In this document: positions 1-9,042 of the stretch, one piece after another
How the letters are laid out: each line of letters begins with the position of its first letter
Position numbering within the stretch: the stretch's first letter is position 1
DNA from: Ignatzschineria cameli
Lineage (GTDB): Bacteria > Pseudomonadota > Gammaproteobacteria > Cardiobacteriales > Wohlfahrtiimonadaceae
Length of the DNA stretch: 64,000 bases
Direction: 5' to 3'
Assembly (NCBI RefSeq): GCF_003121895.1
Contig: NZ_QEWW01000001.1
Span: 682,001-746,000 of the forward strand
Position numbers and translations under genes: made by a program
The notes under the pieces: model-generated
The model's input: the letters and a program-made list of their open reading frames with translations, nothing else
Databases searched by the model: none
Told to the model about the DNA's origin: nothing

Positions 1-498
1 GCGATGGAAACTCCACTCGGCTATAACCCACTCTACACACCCGTTAACAATCCTGCGGTAAGAATATTTAAGCGAGACCGCGATATGTTAGGTACTCACG
101 ATAAATTCCCTTATGTAGGAACGACTTATCGCTTAACAGAGCACTTTCAATTCTGGACCAAAAATGCGCTTCTTGCAGCAATTACCCAGCCTGAACAATT
201 TGTAGAAATTGGTGAAGAGCTAGCAAAAGAGAAAGGAATTAAACTTGGCGATCGCGTCAAAGTCTCTTCAAATCGTGGTTATGTTGAAGCGGTTGCTGTT
301 GTGACTAAACGCATTATGCCACTCAAAGTGGATGGTAAGACAGTTCATCAAGTTGGTATCCCTGTTCACTGGGGATTTGAAAGTGTTGCGAAGAAAGGCT
401 TCTTAACCAACTTCTTACCTGTTGCGGTCGGTGATGCAAATACACAGACACCGGAATATAAGACATTCCTCGTGAATGTTGAGCCACTCAATGCATAA
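1..498 (+). CDS. fdoG: Formate dehydrogenase major subunit, C-terminal part (partial)
   Basis: This is the last 165 codons of the molybdopterin-containing catalytic subunit of a membrane-bound formate dehydrogenase (FdnG/FdoG type), which oxidises formate in the periplasm and passes electrons to the beta subunit. The reading frame is open from base 1, so the gene begins upstream of the window. What remains is the molybdopterin-dinucleotide-binding domain, with phrases such as GDRVKVSSNRGYVEAVAVVT and the terminal GIPVHWGF region. Any selenocysteine or cysteine active site would lie outside the window. It is followed 16 bp later by fdoH and then fdoI, the standard operon. The fdoG name (rather than fdnG) is chosen because fdhE lies downstream, as in the E. 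coli fdo locus. Confidence 0.93.
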   Translation, partial: AMETPLGYNPLYTPVNNPAVRIFKRDRDMLGTHDKFPYVGTTYRLTEHFQFWTKNALLAAITQPEQFVEIGEELAKEKGIKLGDRVKVSSNRGYVEAVAVVTKRIMPLKVDGKTVHQVGIPVHWGFESVAKKGFLTNFLPVAVGDANTQTPEYKTFLVNVEPLNA

Positions 499-514
499 AA
501 GGATATAGATAAAA

Positions 515-1420
515 ATGATTTTAGAATCTCTAGATATTAAACGTCGTTCTGCGACTTCAACTAAATCCCCAGATGTACGTCAAGGCATTGAAGTAGCAAA
601 ACTGATTGATGTTTCGGCTTGTATCGGCTGTAAAGCATGTCAAGTTGCTTGTTCTGAATGGAATGATCTACGTGATGTTGTTGGAACTTGTGATGGTACT
701 TATAACAATCCACCTGATTTAACCAATGAGTCTTGGACCGTTATGCGCTTTAATGAGACCACTGAAAATGGCAAGTTAGAGTGGCTTATTCGTAAAGATG
801 GCTGTATGCATTGTGAAGATCCCGGTTGCTTAAAAGCATGTCCCTCACCTGGTGCTATCGTTCAATACAATAATGGTGTTGTCGATTTTAATCAGGAGAA
901 CTGTATTGGTTGTGGTTATTGTATTACCGGTTGCCCATTTAATATTCCTCGTCTGAGCAAAAAGGATAATAAAGCGTATAAGTGCTCTCTTTGCTCCGAC
1001 CGTCTTGCTGTTGGTCAAGAGCCTGCTTGTGTTAAATCTTGCCCAACAGGTGCGATCCAATTTGGTTCTAAAGAGGATATGAAAGTATACGCCTCAGATC
1101 GAATTAAAGATCTCAATGCACGTGGTTATGAAAATGCCGGTCTCTACGACCCCGCTGGTGTCGGTGGAACCCATGTAATGTATGTTCTACAACATGCTGA
1201 CAAACCTGAACTCTATAGCGATCTACCGAAAGATCCTAAGATTAGCCCCGTCACTAGCCTCTGGAAAGGGATCTTAAAACCCCTCTCTACATTTGGAATT
1301 GCGGCAGCGGTCTTCACCGGCTTTTTACACTATGTCACAGTAGGCCCTAGCCGTGCGGATGATCCCGACGAAGGGAAAGATATAATTGATCCTAAAAAAT
1401 CAAAAGGTAAAGGAGAATAG
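515..1420 (+). CDS. fdoH: Formate dehydrogenase iron-sulfur (beta) subunit
   Basis: A 301-residue electron-transfer subunit with four [4Fe-4S] clusters linking FdoG to the cytochrome b subunit. Cysteine groups are visible at residues 36/39/42/46 ([11 protein letters not shown]), 97/100/105/109 ([13 protein letters not shown]), 130/133/136/140 ([11 protein letters not shown]) and 157/160/172/176 (CSLC...ACVKSC). A single membrane anchor lies near residues 257-277, with the charged tail after it, as in FdnH/FdoH. Length matches the family (about 290-300). It sits 16 bp after fdoG and 3 bp before fdoI, so the three are surely co-transcribed. Confidence 0.96.
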   Translation: MILESLDIKRRSATSTKSPDVRQGIEVAKLIDVSACIGCKACQVACSEWNDLRDVVGTCDGTYNNPPDLTNESWTVMRFNETTENGKLEWLIRKDGCMHCEDPGCLKACPSPGAIVQYNNGVVDFNQENCIGCGYCITGCPFNIPRLSKKDNKAYKCSLCSDRLAVGQEPACVKSCPTGAIQFGSKEDMKVYASDRIKDLNARGYENAGLYDPAGVGGTHVMYVLQHADKPELYSDLPKDPKISPVTSLWKGILKPLSTFGIAAAVFTGFLHYVTVGPSRADDPDEGKDIIDPKKSKGKGE

Positions 1421-1423
1421 ATC

Positions 1424-2092
1424 ATGGCAAAAGAGAGACTTATACAGCGATACTCCGCATCGGAGCGCATCAATCACTGGGTGGTAGCTTTCTGCTTTAT
1501 TCTTCTTGCATTTTCAGGATTAGCATTCTTCTACCCTAGTTTTTTCTGGTTTAGCCAAATTTTTGGTACGCCACAAATGGCTCGTATCGTCCATCCATTT
1601 GTGGGCGTTATTATGTTTGTGGGTTTCTTTATCCAATTTTTCCGCTACTATAAACGAAACTTTATCAATCAAGAAGATGTCAAGTGGGCACTCTCTGTTA
1701 AAGAGGTGATTACAGGTGAACATCTCCCTAACGTTGGTAAATATAATGCCGGACAAAAGGTGATGTTTTGGATTATGACGCTCTCAATGATTGTCTTAAT
1801 CGTAACCGGCATTATGATGTGGCAGCCCTATTTTGCGAATGCTTTTAGTATTCCTCTTCGCCGTGTTGCGATTCTACTTCATGCTTGGTTTGCCTTAATC
1901 CTCATTGCATCAATTATTGTGCATGTCTATGCGGCAATCTGGGTAAAAGGTACTATTCGTGCGATGACAGAAGGTGTTGTTACAGAGAAATGGGCTAAAT
2001 CACATCACCCGCTTTGGTATAAAGAAGTGATGGCAGGTGTTGAGCAATCAGAGAGCAAAAATAGCCAAGATAATGAGCCTTTAAAGAAATAG
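1424..2092 (+). CDS. fdoI: Formate dehydrogenase cytochrome b556 (gamma) subunit
   Basis: A 222-residue four-helix membrane cytochrome b that accepts electrons from FdoH and reduces quinone. Hydrophobic segments fall near residues 19-38, 54-72, 113-133 and 150-170. Histidines suitable as haem ligands are seen in the first segment (ERINHWVVAF), in the second (ARIVHPFVGV) and in the fourth (LHAWFAL, IIVHVY). An RBS-like AAAGGAGA precedes the ATG. The start is 3 bp past the fdoH stop. The Lys-rich tail is of no recognised function. Confidence 0.95.
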   Translation: MAKERLIQRYSASERINHWVVAFCFILLAFSGLAFFYPSFFWFSQIFGTPQMARIVHPFVGVIMFVGFFIQFFRYYKRNFINQEDVKWALSVKEVITGEHLPNVGKYNAGQKVMFWIMTLSMIVLIVTGIMMWQPYFANAFSIPLRRVAILLHAWFALILIASIIVHVYAAIWVKGTIRAMTEGVVTEKWAKSHHPLWYKEVMAGVEQSESKNSQDNEPLKK

Positions 2093-2224
2093 TTCAGGTA
2101 AACTCAGCAAACAGCTGAAAAACTACAGAACAATTACTGAAAAGTTATTGAAAAGTTACTGAAAAATTGCTCAAAACTATATCAAGATATCATTATGAAA
2201 AGCAATGAGTAATGGTATCTAAAA

Positions 2225-2281
2225 GAGAGCTCCTAAGATCTTTGTAAAGCGAGATGTAATGCTAAGATTAAGGGAGCTCTC
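2225..2281 (+). terminator. Hairpin between fdoI and fdhE
   Basis: A 9-bp inverted repeat, GAGAGCTCC at 2225-2233 and GGAGCTCTC at 2273-2281, flanks a loop of about 39 nt and is followed by CTATTTC. There is no long U-run, so it may act as a leaky terminator or as an mRNA-processing hairpin that sets fdhE apart from the structural genes. Just upstream (about 2134-2172) the spacer holds a degenerate 11-bp tandem repeat based on TTACTGAAAAG. Confidence 0.4.
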
Positions 2282-2319
2282 CTATTTCAATATAAAAAGA
2301 GAAGAAAAAGAGAAAAATT

Positions 2320-3273
2320 ATGACAAATATCCCGGTTGGTGGCATTAAAGAGATTATCCAGATCCTCCCTCCTAAAGGGAGTCACTACCCCTATCGACAA
2401 AAAGCGCTTAAAGAGGCCATTAAAAACCATCCAGAGATGCCGGCACTTCCTTTTCTGCTCCATATTGTGACTGCCCAAGAGAGTGCTTTTCAACAGTTAG
2501 CACATGCTGATTCAGCGCCAAAAGAGAAGATTTCACAGGAAGCTACGCCCCCCTTTATCGCGATCACAAATAGCACGCTCTCACAATTTCAATTAGCACT
2601 TCAGATGATCTGCCAAAAACTTACAGCGCTCCTTGAATCTGAAATTAAAGCAGAAATCAATAAAGAAATTGATGAAAAAACTCATGGAAGGGCCGATGAA
2701 AAGGGTCATCCCTATCACAATATATTAATGATTATTGCATCACTTAATACGCGATCTCAAGATCAAGAAGCTATTAAGCAGATATTGCAACAGTTGCTAA
2801 CCTTAACGCTCGATAAAATTCCGGCAGAAGAGCATATTTTCCTCTTAGCTGCCCTTCAGACAACACTGCACCATGCCGCGACACAGCTTGAGATTGATAA
2901 AAATTATCAATTGAAAGAGCGTGATCTCTGCCCCTGCTGTAAAATGCCGGCAATTAGTAGCGTCCTTGATAATAGTGAAGATGGTCTTCGCTATCTATAT
3001 TGCTCTTTTTGTGAAACAAAATGGCATGTTGTAAGAGGACAATGCACAGAATGCCTTAGCAATAAATCGCTCTACCAACAGCGCATCGAAGGGGATAAAA
3101 GCCCTATTTATGCCGAGGTGTGCGATGAGTGCCACACTTATCTAAAAGTTACTGATCGTACAAAAACACTCCTTGCAGACCCCTTTATTGAAGATCTTTT
3201 AACGCTCCCCTTATCAATACGTTTAACAGAAGAGAACTATAAAACATTTGGAGTCAATCCTTATCTTCTCTAA
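2320..3273 (+). CDS. fdhE: Formate dehydrogenase accessory protein FdhE
   Basis: A 317-residue cytoplasmic maturation factor needed to obtain active respiratory formate dehydrogenase. Known family members are rubredoxin-like proteins that bind iron/zinc and interact with the catalytic subunit before Tat export. Paired cysteines are visible near residue 204 (CPCC), 227 (YCSFC), 242 (CTEC) and 268 (CDEC), the expected FdhE pattern. The opening with PPKGSHYPYRQKAL is also typical of the family. It lies 227 bp after fdoI in the same direction, as in the E. coli fdo-fdhE locus. The ATG at 2320 follows a purine-rich stretch. Confidence 0.93.
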   Translation: MTNIPVGGIKEIIQILPPKGSHYPYRQKALKEAIKNHPEMPALPFLLHIVTAQESAFQQLAHADSAPKEKISQEATPPFIAITNSTLSQFQLALQMICQKLTALLESEIKAEINKEIDEKTHGRADEKGHPYHNILMIIASLNTRSQDQEAIKQILQQLLTLTLDKIPAEEHIFLLAALQTTLHHAATQLEIDKNYQLKERDLCPCCKMPAISSVLDNSEDGLRYLYCSFCETKWHVVRGQCTECLSNKSLYQQRIEGDKSPIYAEVCDECHTYLKVTDRTKTLLADPFIEDLLTLPLSIRLTEENYKTFGVNPYLL

Positions 3274-3310
3274 GTGATCTTAACGACAGAAGCTATCAGT
3301 TATTTTCATT

Positions 3311-3346
3311 AAAAAAGAGGCTGCCATTGACTGGTCAGCCTCTTCT
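3311..3346 (-). terminator. Intrinsic terminator of the VIT-family gene
   Basis: The stem GAGGCTG-CCA pairs with TGG-(T)-CAGCCTC around a 5-nt loop. On the minus strand it is followed by TTTTTT, giving a good rho-independent terminator for the minus-strand gene at 3357-4052. On the plus strand only TTCTCT follows, so it would stop fdhE transcripts less well. Confidence 0.75.
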
Positions 3347-3356
3347 CTATTTCATG

Positions 3357-4052
3357 CTAAATATGTGCGATATGCCCTAAGCCATAAGTAACTGCCATGG
3401 TTAACATTCCCACAATTACATTTCGAATCACTGCTTTTAATCGCGGAGCGCCCCCTAATGCTGCACTGACAAATCCAGTCAATGCTAAGGCAAATGAAAC
3501 AGCGACAAAAGTACCGACAATTTTAAATTCTTGTGGTAAAAATAGGATAAAGAGGAGCGGGATTATTGCACCGCAAGAGAAGGAGATAATTGAGGAGAAT
3601 GCCGCATTCCAAGGATTGACATACTCCCCAAGTGTGATATTGAGCTTTGCCTGCACTCTTGCCGCTAAAGCATCTTCTTTCATCAACTCTGTTGCAACTT
3701 GTGAGGCGATATCAGAAGTGAGCCCCTTCTCCTCATAATAGTGCGTTAAAGCAGCTTTCTCTCCATCATAGTCATTCTCTAGCAACTTCTTCTCTTTCTC
3801 TACTTCTGCTTTTTCAACATCTTTTTGTGTACTGACAGATGAGTACTCTCCCCCCGCCATCGATAGTGCGCCTGCTAATAGACCTGCAAGCCCGGCAATA
3901 AGAATGGTCATCATATTGGTAGTTGCACTTGCAACCCCGATGACAAGTCCTGCTGTTGAGATAATGCCATCATTAGCGCCTAAAACTCCGGCTCTTAAGA
4001 CATTTAATCTATTCTCAATATCTGTTGATCTCTTCTTCTCGCTCTTTGCCAT
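3357..4052 (-). CDS. VIT1/CCC1-family metal transporter
   Basis: A 231-residue membrane protein of the VIT1/CCC1 family, whose members move Fe(II) or Mn(II) across membranes. The N-terminal RLNVLRAGVLGANDGIISTA is the family signature in the first helix. Next come the SMAGGEYSSVSTQKDVEKAE helix, the charged cytosolic region (about residues 80-140) that carries metal-binding acidic residues in plant VIT1, and three C-terminal helices. The start was placed at the ATG at 4052, which has AGAGGAACTATTTT in front of it. An alternative start 10 codons upstream has no better RBS. The actual metal cannot be told from sequence. Confidence 0.9.
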   Translation of the reverse strand: MAKSEKKRSTDIENRLNVLRAGVLGANDGIISTAGLVIGVASATTNMMTILIAGLAGLLAGALSMAGGEYSSVSTQKDVEKAEVEKEKKLLENDYDGEKAALTHYYEEKGLTSDIASQVATELMKEDALAARVQAKLNITLGEYVNPWNAAFSSIISFSCGAIIPLLFILFLPQEFKIVGTFVAVSFALALTGFVSAALGGAPRLKAVIRNVIVGMLTMAVTYGLGHIAHI

Positions 4053-4705
4053 AAAATAGTTCCTCTGCTCACGCTTTATCAATATTTTAAAGTTTCAAGA
4101 CTTAAAATCTCAAAACCTTAAAACCTTAAAACTTCATTTTTAAAATTCCCTTACATAATCTCTTGCCATGCACCCTCTCAACTCCATTATCTTGATGTTG
4201 CGCCTCTATCTTTGCACTTTGAGATTTAGTTTTTTATATCATTTCATTAATCATACCTAATCATAATTTAATTATTAATTTAACCGGTTCTATTATATAG
4301 ATTAATTATATTATATCGCCCTTCTATTTTTCCCTCATAATTAACAGTTAAAGTATGATCTAGGTTTTAAGATCATTAAATCTTCTAGCTTCTAGACATA
4401 AATGGTGATTTATAGAGAAGATGATTTGGAGAAAAGAGAGTCGTAGTCTAGAGATATCGCTCTAAGCTGTATAAAAAGTCATCTTAACCTCAAATGAGCT
4501 AACATCCTAAGCGGAGATCTATTACACTAAAACAGATGGCTGAGCTTGGAAAAGTCATACCCAACTTTATTGGTGAAATCGCCCGATTGGCTCAATCGAT
4601 CTTAAAAAAGAGAGATTCAGACCGATCACAAATGATAAATAAATAGATAATATTTTGTAACGTTGTGGAGCGATCCACTGAGAGATAAAAACCTTAGGAG
4701 AAGAG
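4053..4705. other. Intergenic region without a recognised gene
   Basis: A divergent spacer of about 650 bp between the VIT gene and the FAH-family gene. It is very AT-rich near 4230-4340, with simple runs such as repeated AAAACCTTA near 4110-4130. A 36-codon ATG frame is open at 4536-4646, but it has no close RBS and no family I recognise. Promoters for the two flanking genes presumably lie here. A clean RBS (TAGGAG) is at the right edge, just before 4706. Confidence 0.5.
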
Positions 4706-5371
4706 ATGAGCAGAGCAGAAATATCAATTGAAGGTCACCGTTATCCCATTCAGAACATCTTCTGTATTGGTCGAAATTACGCAAAACATATTGCTGAATT
4801 GAATAATGCAACCCCAACAGAACCCTTAGTCTTCCTTAAACCAACCTCGGCATTAGCGGTCGAAGGGGATTCAATTGCCCTTCCCGCTTTTTCAGAGGCA
4901 ATTCATTATGAGGCTGAATTGGTAATCTACATTAAAGAGGATGCTAAAAATCTATCGGAAGCTTCGGCCCTCTCAGTCATTGGCGCTTATGGTGTTGGAT
5001 TAGATTTAACTGCTCGTGATCTACAAGATCAGATTAAGGAGCGAGGAGAACCTTGGACAAAATGTAAAGGATTTCCCGGCGCGGCAATCGTCAGCCCCTT
5101 TATTGCTGCAGAGAAGATCAAAGATCCCACTGATATCACCTTTACCTTTCAACAAAATGGTGAGCTAAAACAGAATGGTCATTCTAAAATGATGATCTAT
5201 CCTATTGCAGAAATTATCGCTTATCTCTCCACTGTCTATGGGCTTTCTAAGGGAGATATTATCTACACAGGAACACCAGAAGGTGTCGGTAAACTCGCGC
5301 CTGGCGATCAGTTAACATTAACGCTTGAAGATCAAATAACTGCTCAGTTTGAAATTATGAAGGCAAAATAA
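4706..5371 (+). CDS. Fumarylacetoacetate hydrolase (FAH) family protein
   Basis: A 221-residue single-domain FAH protein of the YcgM/FAHD1 type. Relatives hydrolyse acylpyruvates or decarboxylate oxaloacetate with a Mg/Mn ion. The early motif CIGRNYAKH, the metal ligands in HYEAELV (E-x-E) and the downstream GLDLTARDLQ (D) are visible, as is the late TGTPEGVG loop. AGGAG sits 5 nt before the ATG. It stands alone, with a divergent VIT gene on the left and a convergent MFS gene on the right, so context does not fix the substrate. Confidence 0.9.
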   Translation: MSRAEISIEGHRYPIQNIFCIGRNYAKHIAELNNATPTEPLVFLKPTSALAVEGDSIALPAFSEAIHYEAELVIYIKEDAKNLSEASALSVIGAYGVGLDLTARDLQDQIKERGEPWTKCKGFPGAAIVSPFIAAEKIKDPTDITFTFQQNGELKQNGHSKMMIYPIAEIIAYLSTVYGLSKGDIIYTGTPEGVGKLAPGDQLTLTLEDQITAQFEIMKAK

Positions 5372-5392
5372 TTACTAACTAGAGCGATCATT

Positions 5393-5417
5393 CCCCTCTA
5401 CCTCAACTGTAGAGGGG
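5393..5417 (+). terminator. Hairpin after the FAH-family gene
   Basis: CCCCTCTAC (5393-5401) pairs with GTAGAGGGG (5409-5417) around a 7-nt loop, 21 nt after the stop codon. The stem is perfect and GC-rich, but no U-run follows, so termination by this element alone is uncertain. About 190 bp of AT-rich spacer with no gene separates it from the next coding sequence. Confidence 0.5.
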
Positions 5418-5609
5418 ACCATAGAAGAGTTATACTAACGAATATCTGCACCAAATAGATCGTGAATCAACACTTCATAAATGCTTAATAAATGCTTAAC
5501 AAATATGTTCTATCACAATGCGTGTTAATAACAACAGTAATAACAATAGTCATAGCAGTAGTAAAGTGATGAATTGGTTCGATGGTAGAGTAACCACTAG
5601 AGCAGACTT

Positions 5610-6857
5610 TTAAGAGGTTGGCACTTTCATCTTCACTATGGATGGCTTTAGAAAAAGAATTAAAAGTAGGCTTGGAATAAAGAAAATTGCCGTACTAATA
5701 AAGAACCCTTCCCAACCAAGGCCTTCTGCTAAAAAGCCGGAGGCTCCTCCAAATACGCGCAAGCCAAAAGAGGCTAAAGCACTCAACAGTGCATACTGTG
5801 TTGCAGAGGCATTACGATCACATAATAGCCCCAAAAACATAATAAAGAGCGCGCTAGAGAATCCTGAGATAAAGTTCTCCCCGCTAATGGCAACCATCAA
5901 CATCCAGAGATTTGGCTTAGCAATAATAAGAAGGTAACCCAAATTTGTCAGACCGATTAAGACCGCCGAGATAATTAAACTACGATAGAGCCCTAATTGA
6001 TGGATAATCGTTGCCGCCAAAAACGCTCCCAGTAAAGTTGCAATAAGTCCATAGATCTTTGTGACAGCACCAATCTCGGCACCACTGTAGCCCATCTCAT
6101 GATAGAACGGCGTCACCATAATCCCTGAGACAGCATCGGGCAACTTATAACAGACAACCAACAGCAGAAAGAATAACGCTTTATCACGTTTAAAAAATTG
6201 AATAAAACCTTCCATAAAGCGCTTTAAAGGCGCGGCTAATGGGGCCTCACCCTCTTCAATAACCACCTCTCGCTTGGGCTCTTCTATCAATAGCGTTAAA
6301 AGAACAATTAAGATAAAGAGCAGGCCTACCCCTTGGAATATTAATGACCAACTATAAAAGTCCGAGAGCGCTAAAACACCTGCTCCCATCAATAACATCG
6401 CAATGCGATACATAAAAAGATAGCTACTCGCACCATATGCTTGTGTCTCTTCATCTAAGAAGTCGATACGGTACGCATCGACAACAATATCAAGACTTGC
6501 TGATGCCGTTGCGAGTAAAAAGATTAAAATTCCCAAAAGATAGGGGTTTTTCGCTGGGTCGATAAAGGCTAAGGCGAAAAAGATGCCGGCAATAATGATA
6601 AGAAAGAGAAGTATCCAACCTTTACGATGCCCTAACTGCCCGAAAAGAGGCATAGAAAAGAGATCAAGAAGCGGTGCCCATAAAAATTTGAGAAGATAAG
6701 GAAGTCCTAAAAGTGAGGCAAGACCGATCGCACTCTTTTGGACTCCAAGAGTAGAGAGCCAATAGGAGAATGTCGATAAGGTCATTAAGATAGGAAGGCC
6801 GGATGCAAAACCTAAAAGCGCTACGGAGAGATTTTTTCGAGAAAAATAGTAACTCAT
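5610..6857 (-). CDS. AmpG-like MFS permease
   Basis: A 415-residue major facilitator with about 12 membrane helices. The start MSYYFSRKN followed by LLGFASGLPILMT is the AmpG-family opening, where the prototype imports GlcNAc-anhydroMurNAc muropeptides in cell-wall recycling. Other marks are LPYLLKFLWAPLLD and GHRKGWILL in the loop 2-3 region. I chose the ATG at 6857 on this homology. A longer GTG-started version reaches 6929, but its extra residues are hydrophilic and unlike the family. AmpG relatives also include acetyl-CoA transporters, so the substrate is inferred. Muropeptide use would fit amiB and nagA elsewhere in the window. Confidence 0.82.
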   Translation of the reverse strand: MSYYFSRKNLSVALLGFASGLPILMTLSTFSYWLSTLGVQKSAIGLASLLGLPYLLKFLWAPLLDLFSMPLFGQLGHRKGWILLFLIIIAGIFFALAFIDPAKNPYLLGILIFLLATASASLDIVVDAYRIDFLDEETQAYGASSYLFMYRIAMLLMGAGVLALSDFYSWSLIFQGVGLLFILIVLLTLLIEEPKREVVIEEGEAPLAAPLKRFMEGFIQFFKRDKALFFLLLVVCYKLPDAVSGIMVTPFYHEMGYSGAEIGAVTKIYGLIATLLGAFLAATIIHQLGLYRSLIISAVLIGLTNLGYLLIIAKPNLWMLMVAISGENFISGFSSALFIMFLGLLCDRNASATQYALLSALASFGLRVFGGASGFLAEGLGWEGFFISTAIFFIPSLLLILFLKPSIVKMKVPTS

Positions 6858-7062
6858 GGTTGTTAAAAAACGAACTCTCTTCACTTCACTCTCCCCTGAC
6901 TTAAATTTAGCCGATTTCGATCGGATCACAGCTCAAATCATACTTCGAATCAAATCGAATCAAATCGACCTTCCTTGCACTCTTTTCTTTCTTTCCCTTC
7001 TTGTTCCTTGCTCTTATACCTATTATAACTACTATGCCTCATATTCCGCCTACAACTTATTT

Positions 7063-8088
7063 TTAGAGTTGTAAGAAGAGACTTGCAATACCTAAATAGA
7101 TAAAGACTCCCGCAATATCACAAATAGAGGTAATTAAAGGGGTACTTGCTGTTGCCGGGTCCAATTTAAATAATCTAAAGACGAAAGGAATAATCGCACC
7201 TAATAGACCACCAAACATTACAACAATCACCATCGATAGAGCGATAATAATTGCCGTTTCAGTGCCGGCACCATAATCACTACCGCGATAATAACCGATT
7301 ACCGCAATTGCAGCTGCCATCGTAATCCCTAATGCAAAGGAGACCAACGCCTCTTTAGCAAAGACCTTTCCCCAATCCCGCATTGTGACATCACCGACAG
7401 CCATCGCTCGAATAACAAGGGTTGTTGATTGTGATCCTGTATTTCCACCGCTTGCAATTAAGAGCGGGAGAAAGAAGACAACATAGATATGTTGATTGAG
7501 AAGCTCTTCATAACTTGCAATTCCTGCTCCTGAAAGAAGATTGACAAAGACAAGAATAACTAACCAGCCGATCCGCTTTTTATAGAGCCAGCCCATTGAT
7601 GATTCGAGTAAACCTTTTACCTCTTCATCTTCATCAACTGAAATTGATGCCATCTTATGGATATCTTCCGTTGCTTCCTGTTGCAATACATCCATCATCT
7701 CATCGACATGAAGAACACCGATCATTCGGCCATTAGTATCGATAACGGGAAGTGTTACAAGATCTGAGTCTTGGAATATTTTAGCCGCCTTCTCTTGATC
7801 AAGATCGTAAGAGAGTTTCAACGTTGTTGGAGCCATAATATCTTTTAAAATAGCATTCTCATCAGCACCTAAAAGCTCCCTTAATGAGAGAACACCTACA
7901 AGAACTCCTAACGGATCGATCACATAGCTATAGTGGATATTAGCCTTACCATGTACATTTTTCCTCAAATACTTAAAGGTCTCACTCACTGTGTAGGTTT
8001 CAGGAACGCATATAAAATCGAAATCCATTAATGATCCGACTGTCTCTTCTGCAAATTCGTGCGCTTTTTTTGCATTTTGATGAACCAT
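7063..8088 (-). CDS. mgtE: MgtE-type magnesium transporter lacking most of the N domain
   Basis: A 341-residue member of the MgtE Mg2+ channel family. The order is a short remnant of the N domain (EETVGSLMDFDF, residues about 14-25), tandem CBS domains (about 28-150), a linker helix, then the five-helix pore domain (about 170-341). The pore domain contains GGNTGSQST and TPLITSICDIAGVFIY, whose Asp matches the pore Mg site. Canonical MgtE is about 450 residues; the missing 110 or so are the N-terminal superhelical domain. The start has a strong RBS (GGGAGG, 7 nt before ATG), and the bases upstream are non-coding leader, so this is the true length rather than a frameshift. A magnesium riboswitch lies about 290 nt upstream. 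Confidence 0.92.
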   Translation of the reverse strand: MVHQNAKKAHEFAEETVGSLMDFDFICVPETYTVSETFKYLRKNVHGKANIHYSYVIDPLGVLVGVLSLRELLGADENAILKDIMAPTTLKLSYDLDQEKAAKIFQDSDLVTLPVIDTNGRMIGVLHVDEMMDVLQQEATEDIHKMASISVDEDEEVKGLLESSMGWLYKKRIGWLVILVFVNLLSGAGIASYEELLNQHIYVVFFLPLLIASGGNTGSQSTTLVIRAMAVGDVTMRDWGKVFAKEALVSFALGITMAAAIAVIGYYRGSDYGAGTETAIIIALSMVIVVMFGGLLGAIIPFVFRLFKLDPATASTPLITSICDIAGVFIYLGIASLFLQL

Positions 8089-8374
8089 AAAGCATCCTCC
8101 CGTGACTAGATGTGACCGATGATGATCTCTAAAGAGATAGAGTGAAGTAGATCGCTTCTTTGAAGGTGCGTTTCAAAAAGAGGAGCTTGCCAACAATGCC
8201 GCTAAATCGAAAATGAGAATTATCGATTATTCTTAAAGATTTCTTAAAGATCTCAGTGATGAACTAACTCTACTTACAGTTCTCTTCAGCTTGAGGAATC
8301 ACTCTAAAATCTAAATATAAAATCTAAACTTTAAAGCCTCAACCTTCATAAATTGAAGAGAATCGGGATTAAAA

Positions 8375-8550
8375 GCGCCTCCTTCGTAAAAACTTTAGCT
8401 CTGTAGAGCTCAAAAAAGCGGCATCAACCCCTTAATTTCACTATATTAGAGATAACCTTAATTCGATTACTCCTGCTGACCCATTGGTGTCTCTCGACAT
8501 TTCTGGGCAATAGCTTCCGACTCTACAGTAACCTCACCTAACGAGGAATC
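8375..8550 (-). promoter_or_regulatory. M-box (ykoK) magnesium riboswitch aptamer
   Basis: Read on the minus strand, the segment shows the conserved M-box blocks in order. CTCGTTAGGTGAGG is near the 5' end, then GCCCAGAAATGTC, then CACCAATGGGTCAGCAG. Finally GAGCTCTACAGAGCTAAAG leads into ACGAAGGAGG, whose ACGAAGG pairs with CCTCGT of the 5' end as P1. These match the B. subtilis mgtE leader almost block for block. It precedes mgtE in the same orientation, the expected target. The 290-nt stretch from aptamer to start codon must hold the expression platform. I could not identify a clear terminator or SD-sequestering hairpin there, so the mode of control is open. Confidence 0.9.
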
Positions 8551-9042
8551 ATTATCTAACTAAATTTAACTACGTAATATTACTCAATATTCAAATGTTC
8601 GATGCTTGATTTCTCAAGACAACTAACTCAATAACTCATTCATAAGTAACAATGAAAAAAGTAGACCTATTACTACCTCAAAAGCCTACGCTATTTGTTC
8701 ACTATATTACTACAGCAACCTTAGGTCTTTTGAGATATTAACAAGTCTACCTTTAAGGTATTTTGAGGCGAAATTATACCTTAAAATTGAATTTAGAGCA
8801 ATGAAATGCAAAAAAAGCGTTGACCCCAAAATTAACTATAAGACTCCCCCAAAGCTACTTCAAAGATACCTCAAAGAGAGATTACTCTTAGAGTAGATGA
8901 GAATCGATAAAATAAATCATTAATCCTCTTCAAGCAGATCCAAAGAGCGAATCTATCAAACAGCAGTTAGGAAAAAGAGATACAATATCCCCCTGCTTTG
9001 AGCTATTATTTTAAGCGTCTTTCTAAAGGAATAATCGCAGTC
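8551..9042. other. Divergent promoter region between mgtE leader and trkA
   Basis: About 490 bp of AT-rich spacer. An 8-bp inverted repeat (CTCAAAAG/CTTTTGAG) lies near 8675-8734. A minus-strand TATAAT is present at 8775-8780, a candidate -10 for the mgtE leader, without a good -35. On the plus strand AAAGGA lies 12 nt before the trkA ATG. No gene is recognisable. Confidence 0.35.

Noticed and set aside
4536-4646. 36-codon plus-strand frame (MAELGKVIPNFIGEIARL...) in the VIT-FAH spacer
   Set aside because: Looks mildly protein-like, but no SD within 15 nt, no known family and no neighbours; length is within chance expectation.
6858-6929. N-terminal extension of the AmpG-like permease from a GTG at 6929
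   Set aside because: The extra 24 residues are hydrophilic and outside the family's normal start; the ATG at 6857 gives the expected N terminus.
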